DNA of 15,000 bases from Glandiceps talaboti (lineage: Eukaryota; Hemichordata; Enteropneusta; Spengelidae): NCBI RefSeq assembly GCF_964340395.1, contig NC_135565.1:22692209-22707208 (forward strand). Reading direction: 5' to 3'. The notes below the pieces were generated by a model. It ran no database searches. It was not told the origin of the DNA and worked only from the letters and a program-made list of their open reading frames with translations. The translations under genes and the position numbers were made by a program. The number at the start of each line of letters is the position of its first letter. The stretch's first letter is position 1. Of this stretch, positions 9,601 to 15,000 are shown piece by piece.

Positions 9601-12600
9601 TAAGTGTCTGATGTTGGCTGGGAATTTCCAGCCACGAACTATCGCTGGTTCATAGGTCTCTGTAGTTGGCTGGAATTTCAAGCCACAAACCAGAGATGGT
9701 TCATAGGTCTTCATAGGAATTTCCAGCCACATACCTTAAAAATCACCCATATTATTCACAAAGTGGTGAGGAAAAATAGCCTATTTCCACTTTTTTGTGC
9801 ATATAATGACCATGAAATTGACCATTTGGAATGGTCAATGTATTTTGGACTCAGTTATATACATCCAGAGCTACAGATAGGGATGACCTGGTCAGCTAGT
9901 GTCAACTGTCGTTAGATATGACTTCCAAGAGCCTAAGGATAAACAGAGCCACGGTCTGTAATCTTAGGATACATCAATGTATTTCCATAAGTATTATACA
10001 AAAGGTTTTAAACTGACCCATCACCACCTTCACTGACAATCTTTTATTTATACTGGACAGTTCTTTACGTGTATAAATGCTAATCTTACATCCCAAGACG
10101 TCCAGTGAGGGCCATCCTTCATGGGTTCAGTGTTAATGCAAGCAGAAAAAGGAGTACCTGGGGAAAACCTGCGTTGTACAGTACTACAGTACTCTTCTTA
10201 CTTACAGCATGGTAAGTTTAATCAAACTTTGAATGGATTCGAACCCTGGCCACATTGCTAAGAGACAAGTGGTTTAACCACTCGGTCACCGATGACCCTA
10301 AAACCCTAACTTTCAGAAGTTATACTTTAATACACTACTTACAATAAAGGACAGTTTAAGGAGTACTTTAATACAAAACTTACAATCAAGAACTGGTTAG
10401 GGAGTTCGTTAATACACAAACTTACAATAATGATCAGGTTAAGGTGTGTTTTAATACACAAATTTACAATGAAGAGTAAGTTAGGGAGTGCTTTAATACA
10501 CAGACTTACCAACAGTCACAAAGAATGAGCATGTTGCAGCATTTCCAGCGCCATCTGTTGCTGTATATACAACTTCAGTACAACCCACAGGGAAGGTGTT
10601 GCCAGACTCGTAATTGCTTGACCAAACTATGCTCCCCGAGTCGTCTGTCGCCTCTGGTGGAGTCCAGTTCACCACCTCAACACCATTGCTGTCACTATCT
10701 TGAACAGTTATATTTGCCGGACAAAGAGTAACCACTGGGGGTGTTGTGTCTAAGGGTGCTATATTTGAAAAGAAGTGAGATTGAGCTGTTAGGGGCTGGA
10801 ATCATATACTATTTAGTTTTTATTTGACAGGTCAATCCACAGGGATTCATTAGCTTGGTTTTATGACAATAATAATAACGGTTATTTGATCATATGTGCA
10901 ATTAGGAAATGTTATCAAGTCCAAATATGTTGTCTAGACCCAATTGACTTCTTCAGTGGACTGAATGTTTTCGCCGGGTATTATTGGATATCATTGATGG
11001 GTATCAAATAATGCATAAAGAGACTAGAAATCTACAGAGGAAGTGGCGGCAGCAATTTATATCCGAAAGGAGAAGCTTACAAGGAACTGAGATGGGGTTG
11101 TAGCTGTCACATGCATACAATCGGGTCCTCAATTCTGAAGCACTTGTCAATGACAATGTCGACAAGTAACATTATACATAGACACCATGTCAGATATTCA
11201 CTATGGTTACCGTCTTTAGAGAAACCTCTTACTTTTGTCAATTGTTACATATTACATCAGGGGTGTCTCAGAATCCAACTTCCTCCTTACGGAAATGGTC
11301 TATAGTATTCTTATAGGATTCCTATAAGACCTATAATATTCCTATTGGATTCCTATAGGACTGAGGACTGTCCTAAAAGATTCCTTCAGGACTATCCTAC
11401 AAGATTCCTAATTCCTATAGGAATTGTAAAGTATTCCTTTAAGAAAAGGGCCAAAATACTATAAGATCTTATAGGAATAATCTTTTAGGAATACTTTAGG
11501 AACTTTCCGTAAGGGCCAATCTCTATCACTTATAAAATCAATTAGTTACCTTTTAATATATAACAATTTCCATCTATAGTTTGTAACTTACGTGAACAGT
11601 TAACTGTAATATCAAAAGAACAAGACTGCGAAGCTCCTCCAGCATCAACAGCAGTACAAACAACGCCAGTGGTACCACACATGAACAAGGAACCAGGAGA
11701 TGGGTCACACGTGACAGTATAACCACAATTATCTGTAGCACTTGGAGCTGTAAAATCTACCAGTAATCCATTGTCACCGGGTTGAGCATCGATAGTCTGA
11801 TCTGGAGGACATGGTCCTAGAGTAGGCGGCATAGTGTCTGTTGAAATAACCAAAGTGTTGAAAAGTTTAAGTTATATTTAGTGATTTTTAATTGCAACCA
11901 CTCCATTTTACATGATTCTTCATGAGTGGTCTGAGGTTAGTTCAGTTTCACTTGTGTTTACATTGTCTGTCATTGATTTGGGAATCAAATAATTTTCAAT
12001 AAATTCATTTAAAGACTTTCTAATACAATTTCTGATAAAATGTTTGCAATAATTATGTTTCACATTGAGCCATGCAAAGAACTCACTTTCACGTGACAAA
12101 ACATGAATAGTTTCAAACACGTCAATAGTTGCAGTTATACAACTTATGAATTTAAAATATCGAGTCAAATTTAATGCGAAAGAGTTAGGTTTAAAAAGTA
12201 TCCATAAACACGGCAATAAAGGGGCCCGGTCAGTGCTAGTCTTAGTTACCCAGACTCTCCACCCCCAGCAGAGAGTTTGAGGCATTACAATATTAACATT
12301 AACGTACCCGATTGGTACAAGATGATCACATGGAGACGCTGACCCACAGCATGACCTCTGTAGTAAAGTCACATGGTAGCAATTCACTAATCTCATAACA
12401 AAGATGATTTTCAAAACGTTTACACAATGACTTCTGTTCAATATATATACAAAATTGATGACAGTGAAAATCAGAATCATTTTCATCCAATCAACGGATG
12501 TCACAGATCCCAATATCATCCATGTTCTCCTTAATACCATAAATAGCCAGTCCCTCGGCCATGAAGTGAACTGTTAGCAGTGAGGCTGGGTAACGGAGAC

Positions 12601-13011
12601 CAAGTTAGTATCAAAAATTCTCGCAAGCCCAGAGAATCATTTTCCGCTGACGTGTCTATTACGGTATTAACCTTGGATGGTCCAGTAAAGAGGCTAGTGG
12701 TTTTACAATGATGGTGGTAATTATTTTCAAAGAAAAAAACATAGGCTGGTAATGAGATATACATACCTGGCACCACTGTAATCTGGAATGAACACATACT
12801 TGCTCCCAATGAGCATGTGACAGTTGTCGATGAGGTGAAAATACCTGGACTATGACTACAAGTTGAACTTGCTTGGCCACAGGTTTCAGGTGGGTCATTC
12901 CAGGAAACATGAGCTCCCCCACCACAGTCAACTGCAGTTATGTCTTCAGGACAAGTTATAGTGGGCATAACTAGAAGAAGCAATGTACAGTAATGAAATA
13001 TACCAAGCAAA

Positions 13012-13054
<43 letters not shown>

Positions 13055-14151
13055 ATACAATGATGGAAACCTAGCTTTCAGCTAAGGTAGAAACAAACTA
13101 AAACTATTTTTTTCACCTGCTGATATTGATTGGTCATAGGTTTAATTATACTCGTAGTAGGGCAATGTTTCTGATGAAATTCATGATCGTGAAGTGTATA
13201 TTGTAGGACTTCCACTATTTATACCATCTAGAATATAGAGTGATTCCATCTGCTCAACAAAACCTGTTCTATAATGTGAGTCACTTCATGACATGTACCA
13301 CAGCAAACAAAGATATATGTAGCTTAAGTCTATCTTAGTAAGCTGAAATCCTGTAATAATAAACCTTAAAGTTTAGTGTTCTACAATAAATACTACCTCA
13401 TTGTGTACCTGCTTTCCAACTCTATAGGCCGTATACAACTTTCCCAATTCTGCATATAGTGCTGATACTGATAGGAACCCTTAGGTGTATAGGGTGATTG
13501 CCAGTGACCAGTGGATGATGGCGTAATTCCTGGGATGGTACATCGCTGTGTTGGTCCTCGCTTGTAAAGTGTTGTTGTGTTGTTTTTTGCTCATGGCATT
13601 CATCGTTGATGTAGACTCGAAGGATTGTTCACTGATGTCTGACGATCAGTGGGGTCACTGCTAGAACCAGAATTGTAGCTTGCAGGAGAGCTCTCTTTCG
13701 TTGGCTGCGAGCGTTACATGGCATCGTGTGTGATGGTATCTTGGCTGAACGAATAAAATACTGGGGAATAATATTTAAATATACTTACTTGGCTCTAAAA
13801 TGTTACTTTCGTCAATCTTGTAGACATATCGTCCAGGTAAATTGACATTGGAATTTTCATCAATTTCTATCACATCCTGTGTTCCCGAATTAGGAAGTTC
13901 AAATGCAGTACCATCCTGGGCTGCAAAGCCAACCTGATTATGACGGGATTGTGAAAGCAGTACTTCATTGCCATGAGAGTAGCTGAATTGTGTATAATTT
14001 GTTGTATGATTTGCTTGGTCTTGTTTACGTGTGTGTGTGTGTGTGTGTGTGTGTGTCTGTCTGTCTGTCTGTTTGTGTATGTGTTTCTCAGTGTCTGTAT
14101 GTATGTATGTATGTATGTATGTATGTATGTATGTACGTATGTATGTATGTA

Positions 14152-14182
<31 letters not shown>

Positions 14183-14750
14183 GTGTGTATGTATGTATGT
14201 AACTATGTATGTATGTATGTGTGTGTGTGTGTGTTTATTGGTTTGAATATACATATTCGATCGAACATGTCATAGCATCAACTCTTTATTCATTTGATGA
14301 AAACAATATTGCCTCGTCTACAGAGGTTTGATCCTAACTCTGTTTAGTGTTATATGCCACAAGATCCTTGCATACATGTATGTTATTAATCTGGCTTAGC
14401 GGTGGAATTCATAAATAGTTGGCACAATTAGTGTTTGTCTTAGTGGTTTAGTAATAGAATAGATATGGCCAAATCTTATTCAGCTTTTCAATTTGTTAGG
14501 ACGATATTTTGGTCTAGCGCTCTGCATTCATCATTGTGGAGAGAGAATATCTTCCGTGTATACAAGTTTGGTTTCCAGCTTATCACTGTTTTTCATTAAA
14601 TGTTCTTACCCTGGCAGGATTTCCGCCCAATCCAGTTTCTTGTCCTCCGCCATTTTTCGTTCCTGAATTCCACCGCACCTCATGATAGTTCAGAATGGCG
14701 AATGTATCTGTGCCAGATCTTGTTGTTATGACAACCTGATAGGTATTTCT
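6623..14750 (-). CDS. NIDO-HYR3-C-type lectin secreted protein gene (8 exons, 5' partial)
   Basis: Multi-exon gene whose 5' end lies beyond the right edge. Joined exons: 14750-14610, 13933-13789, 12970-12767, 11837-11592, 10758-10510, 9119-8810, 7352-7287, 6638-6623. Every junction has an AG acceptor and GT donor, and phases agree throughout (0,1,1,1,1,2,2). The total is 1377 nt = 459 codons with a TGA stop, a strong internal check. Domains by residue of the visible part: NIDO 1-95, HYR1 96-163, HYR2 164-245, HYR3 246-328, C-type lectin-like 329-454, then a four-residue tail. NIDO is known from nidogen, alpha-tectorin and SNED1-type matrix proteins, HYR from hyalin, and CTLD from lectins. The product is inferred to be extracellular and adhesive or recognition-related. 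No transmembrane segment or GPI signal follows the lectin domain. This exact architecture was not matched to a named gene, so no symbol is given. Confidence 0.88.
6641..7286 (-). other. Intron before terminal exon
   Basis: About 650 bp from GT at 7286 to AG at 6639. AT-rich, with no repeat or element recognised apart from a short imperfect palindrome GTCATGTGAGGACATGAT near 7122. Confidence 0.6.
7287..7352 (-). CDS. Exon: C-type lectin-like domain, C-terminal strand
   Basis: A 66-nt exon, phase 2 in and phase 2 out, too short to stand out as an open reading frame. The acceptor is CTTCTTAG and the donor is CCAGGA|GTAAGT at 7286. Spliced to the previous exon it reads QFR-SDTSDKWTSEDC, then KKGYICQ. 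This supplies the two last conserved CTLD cysteines (ED-C and YI-C) that are missing from the main lectin exon, which is strong support. The position usually held by W-N-D in calcium-binding C-type lectins reads W-T-S here, consistent with a non-canonical ligand site. Confidence 0.88.
7553..7580. repeat. (GTT)n microsatellite
   Basis: About nine perfect TTG/GTT trinucleotides within the lectin intron (7353-8809). The copy number is likely polymorphic. Confidence 0.95.
7717..8547. repeat. 46-bp minisatellite, 18 copies
   Basis: The tandem unit has anchors CCATTCAAGGTGACAG, TTTTGAACATTGCATG and TGTAATCCACCATG on the plus strand (46 bp in total). The GAACATT core was counted 18 times, and 831 bp divided by 46 fits. 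Most units differ by only 0-3 bases. Exceptions are one unit near 8150-8162 with a short insertion (GAACATATTTGC), one near 8195 with a lost T, and variants GGCAACAG, GGCGACAG and GGTAACAG. The array is wholly inside the intron that splits the C-type lectin domain. Open frames on the minus strand within it are by-products of the repeat (46 is not a multiple of 3). Confidence 0.97.
8810..9119 (-). CDS. Exon: C-type lectin-like domain, main part
   Basis: A 310-nt exon, phase 1 in and phase 2 out. The acceptor is AAATTTATAG and the donor is TTCAG|GTACGA at 8809. It encodes MYHFYDGQHTFDNAKTAC (start of a CTLD with helix 1), then STELAKVRNGATNEQM, FWFGASKE (the W-I-G-L-type core strand), GVWSYLD, LCYENW and HDCGQF. 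The order and the cysteines fit the C-type lectin-like fold. The usual carbohydrate-site triplet (EPN or QPD) is not seen. Calcium-dependent sugar binding by the canonical mechanism is therefore unlikely, though protein or other ligand binding remains possible. Confidence 0.9.
9591..9735. repeat. ~52-bp repeat with internal palindromes, about 2.8 copies
   Basis: Units begin at 9591, about 9643 and 9694 with (A)GATGGTTCATA or GCTGGTTCATA. Each contains a GGCTGG-AATTTCCAGCC-type near-palindrome (9616-9633, 9668-9684, and a half copy 9716-9728). It lies in the HYR3-to-lectin intron. A plus-strand open frame across it repeats the peptide RWFIGL, which follows from the repeat and is not taken as a gene. 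Confidence 0.85.
9620..9629. promoter_or_regulatory. kappa-B-type decamer GGGAATTTCC
   Basis: A perfect match to the Rel/NF-kB consensus GGGRNWYYCC at the centre of the first palindrome. The later copies keep only GGAATTTC(C). A ten-base match can arise by chance, and function is not shown by sequence alone. Confidence 0.3.
10035..10297 (-). mobile_element. tRNA-derived SINE
   Basis: Minus strand, starting near 10297. It has an A-box-like TGACCGAGTGGTTAA (10288-10274) and a perfect B box GGTTCGAATCC (10245-10235), about 40 bp apart, as in a tRNA head with the Ser/Leu-type A box. No anticodon stem pairing or acceptor stem is evident, so it is not a tRNA gene. Downstream lies GGTTTTCCCCAGGTACTCC (around 10169-10150), resembling a conserved segment shared by several metazoan SINEs. 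Then come GGATGGCCCTCACTGG and a tail with AGTATAAATAAAAGATTG near 10037-10056. Ends are approximate, and no clear target-site duplication was found. Confidence 0.75.
10327..10510. repeat. 41-42-bp tandem repeat abutting the HYR3 splice donor
   Basis: Units start with TTAATACA at 10327, 10368, 10409, 10451 and 10493, giving periods of 41, 41, 42 and 42 bp. The fifth, partial unit runs straight into the exon: its ACTTAC at 10504-10509 is the GTAAGT of the real HYR3 donor. The same hexamer recurs at 10337-10342, 10378-10383 and 10420-10425. The fourth unit has ATTTAC (10462-10467). Confidence 0.9.
10510..10758 (-). CDS. Exon: HYR domain 3 (canonical)
   Basis: A 249-nt exon (83 codons), phase 1-1. 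The acceptor is TTTTCAAATATAG and the donor is TTG|GTAAGT at 10509. It opens DTTPPVVTLCPANITV and contains VVNWTPPEATDDSG, FPVGCTEVVYTATDGAGN and CSFFVTV. This is the best HYR match in the window, with an intact TATD-x-x-GN loop. NIT is a possible N-glycosylation site. If the donor is not used, the frame reads a few codons into the intron and stops at TAA (10493-10495). The intron side of this donor is a tandem array that repeats the donor hexamer. Confidence 0.92.
10759..11284 (-). other. Intron HYR2-HYR3, exon-proximal part
   Basis: Unique-looking intronic sequence with no recognised exon or element. The rest of this intron is the inverted-repeat element at 11285-11514. Confidence 0.6.
11285..11514. 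mobile_element. Foldback/MITE-like element with ~60-bp inverted ends
   Basis: The ends are perfect inverted copies: CCTTACGGAAA at 11285-11295 and TTTCCGTAAGG at 11504-11514. The similarity continues inward for about 50-60 bp, with GTATTC, CCTATAAGA and TATAGTATT on both arms. The interior repeats short self-complementary words such as TTCCTATAGGA, AATTCCTATAGGAATT and AAGATCTTAT. The length is about 230 bp. There is no coding capacity, as expected for a non-autonomous element. No convincing target-site duplication was seen, so the superfamily is not assigned. Confidence 0.75.
11592..11837 (-). CDS. Exon: HYR domain 2
   Basis: A 246-nt exon (82 codons), phase 1-1. The acceptor is TTTCAACAG and the donor is TTCAC|GTAAGT at 11591. 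It contains DTMPPTLGPCPPDQTI, then VDFTAPSATDNCG, then VVCTAVDAGG, then SCSFDITV. This is a full HYR layout (P-P-x-L-x-x-CP, P-x-A-x-DN, T-A-x-D, CSF-x-x-x-V). The terminal GN of the T-A-x-D-x-x-GN loop is replaced by GG. Its size fits one complete HYR module, and the symmetric phase would let it be gained, lost or skipped without breaking the frame. Confidence 0.9.
11838..12766 (-). other. Intron HYR1-HYR2 with a long open frame
   Basis: About 930 bp between GT at 12766 and AG at 11838. The gene strand contains an open frame of 206 codons from an ATG at 12540 to a stop ending at 11920. The product would be rich in Ile, Cys, Asn, Phe and Leu near its start and charged towards its end. No domain, splice logic or TE protein signature was recognised, so it is left as intron. 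Confidence 0.5.
12767..12970 (-). CDS. Exon: HYR domain 1 (short, cysteine-rich)
   Basis: A 204-nt exon (68 codons), phase 1-1. The acceptor is CTTCTTCTAG and the donor is CCAG|GTATGT at 12766. It opens IMPTITCPEDITAVDC, the usual HYR start (P-x-I-x-CP-x-DI), then has VSWNDPP and ends TVTCSLGASMCSFQITV, the usual CSF-x-x-x-V close. It is shorter than a typical HYR of about 80 residues and lacks the T-A-x-D-x-x-GN loop found in HYR3. It carries six cysteines, suggesting extra disulphides. HYR modules are immunoglobulin-like adhesion domains found in hyalin and related extracellular proteins. Confidence 0.85.
13009..13056. repeat. (AAAT)n microsatellite
   Basis: About 12 perfect AAAT units, reading (ATTT)n on the gene strand. 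It ends about 38 bp before the HYR1 acceptor at 12971-12972. Confidence 0.97.
13057..13788 (-). other. Intron NIDO-HYR1, main body
   Basis: Contains a less AT-rich patch at about 13430-13740 where several minus-strand frames stay open for 40-60 codons. Candidate exons there run into stops in the required phase 1, so none is annotated. This might be a decayed mobile element. Confidence 0.45.
13789..13933 (-). CDS. Exon: NIDO domain, C-terminal half
   Basis: A 145-nt exon, phase 0 in and phase 1 out. The acceptor is ...CATAATCAG and the donor is CCAA|GTAAGT at 13788. It starts VGFAAQDGTAFELPNSGT and continues through SNVNLPGRYVYKID, the characteristic NIDO ending (GF-x-A-x-DG, then SN-x-x-x-PGR-x-x-F/Y-x-ID). 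Joining it to the upstream exon gives GGNPAR-VGFAAQDG, an uninterrupted NIDO consensus. The frame stays open for some codons above 13933. An acceptor at 13986 would break the frame, so 13933 is chosen. A CA/CAGA/ACAT microsatellite lies about 95 bp upstream in the intron. Confidence 0.87.
14029..14234. repeat. Compound (TG)n/(TCTG)n/(TATG)n microsatellite
   Basis: TG run (14029-14056), TCTG (to ~14072), a short TG-rich spacer, TATG (~14097-14152), then alternating TG and TATG blocks to 14234. It sits in the intron that splits the NIDO domain. On the gene strand it reads (CA)n, (CAGA)n and (CATA)n. Long open frames across it are artefacts. Confidence 0.96.
14235..14609 (-). other. Intron between the two NIDO exons, donor-proximal part
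   Basis: Intron sequence between the donor at 14609 and the microsatellite. Nothing recognised. Confidence 0.6.
14610..14750 (-). CDS. Exon: NIDO domain, N-terminal half
   Basis: A 141-nt exon of 47 codons, phase 0 at both ends. The acceptor is ...CTGAACAG before 14750 and the donor is AGG|GTAAGA at 14609. It begins RNTYQVVITT and includes FAILNYHEVRW and a Gly-rich run ending GGNPAR. These match the NIDO pattern of an NTFQ-type strand, an F-x-I-x-NY strand, then a W followed by a GG-x-A turn. The very N-terminal NIDO strand, which normally carries a V-x-W-D-x-V motif, is absent here and should be on an exon beyond the right edge. The open frame continues upstream of the acceptor to a methionine, but that part is intronic by the splice model. 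Confidence 0.85.
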
Positions 14751-15000
14751 CTGTTCAGTGATGGAGGAAAATATCAATTTAGAAATACACAAAGAAACTA
14801 CCCAATGACGCGGATAATGTTGTTGATGAATTAAATTGACAGATGGATGGATTCATTAGATTACATTTAATTAGTTTATTTCAGTAAATCAACAAGATCA
14901 ACATAACAGATACACAAAGGCCTAATTATAGGTTACCTGACCACACCTAGATTTTCACTGCCGACCCTAAACTTTTTGTGTGTATTCGAGAAAATAAATG
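14751..15000 (-). other. Upstream intron of the NIDO gene at window edge
   Basis: A donor-like CAG|GTAACC lies near 14935 on the gene strand. The frame needed to join the phase-0 NIDO exon contains a TAG shortly before it, so no exon is called. The missing NIDO start should be beyond 15000. Confidence 0.5.

Noticed and set aside
9604-9915. Plus-strand 103-codon frame with repeated RWFIGL
   Set aside because: The peptide repeat follows from the ~52-bp DNA repeat. No start context, domain or splice signals support a gene.
10235-10297. A functional tRNA gene
   Set aside because: A and B boxes are present, but acceptor and anticodon stems do not pair convincingly and SINE-like sequence follows directly.
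10525-10731. Plus-strand frame opposite HYR3
   Set aside because: Antisense shadow of a well-supported coding exon.
12659-12931. Second minus-strand frame across HYR1
   Set aside because: Alternative frame of the HYR1 exon, which has correct HYR residues and splice phase in the other frame.
13973-14275. Open frames of Cys-Val and Tyr-Val-Cys-Met repeats
   Set aside because: Microsatellite artefact in the NIDO intron.
14900-14990. Upstream NIDO exon ending at a CAG|GTAACC donor near 14935
   Set aside because: The frame required by the phase-0 junction meets a TAG within four codons of the donor, and no NIDO-like residues appear.
1-15000. CRISPR array, prokaryotic operon or viral genome
   Set aside because: The regular repeats lack spacers. 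Gene structure is split with GT-AG introns, and no viral protein was recognised.

Overview
The window is AT-rich animal nuclear DNA. It has split genes with GT-AG introns of roughly 0.65-1.5 kb, phase-1 extracellular domain exons, long tetranucleotide microsatellites, minisatellites, a tRNA-derived SINE, a foldback MITE-like element and a decayed LINE. Nothing looks bacterial or viral. The domain repertoire (NIDO, HYR, C-type lectin) and repeat load suggest a marine invertebrate, perhaps a deuterostome such as a lancelet, hemichordate or echinoderm. The species cannot be fixed from the sequence.

The main gene lies on the minus strand from the right edge (its 5' part is off-window) to a stop codon at 6623-6625. 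Eight exons can be joined with consistent phases: 14750-14610, 13933-13789, 12970-12767, 11837-11592, 10758-10510, 9119-8810, 7352-7287 and 6638-6623. Together they are 1377 nt, exactly 459 codons including the stop. They encode, in order, most of a NIDO domain, three HYR (immunoglobulin-like) domains each on its own symmetric phase 1-1 exon, and a C-type lectin-like domain split over three exons. The predicted product is a secreted or extracellular-matrix modular protein ending just after the lectin domain. No transmembrane segment is seen in the part visible here.

From about 570 to 6480 no gene was recognised. This stretch holds a 619-bp compound tetranucleotide array (1333-1951), a degenerate ~40-bp tandem repeat (about 3002-3160), a ~55-bp sequence present twice (3267 and 4795), and a broken plus-strand LINE reverse transcriptase (about 4858-5650). 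At the far left, 568-470 on the minus strand is a first coding exon with a signal peptide. It starts a second secreted-protein gene that runs off the left edge.

The introns of the main gene carry most of the unusual structure. There is an 18-copy, 46-bp minisatellite inside the lectin-splitting intron. A 41-42-bp tandem repeat starts at the HYR3 splice donor and repeats the donor hexamer. There is a SINE with intact A and B boxes, a ~52-bp repeat whose copies form palindromes and one of which contains a perfect kappa-B-type decamer, a ~230-bp inverted-repeat element built from short palindromes, and CA- and ATTT-rich microsatellites close to splice acceptors.
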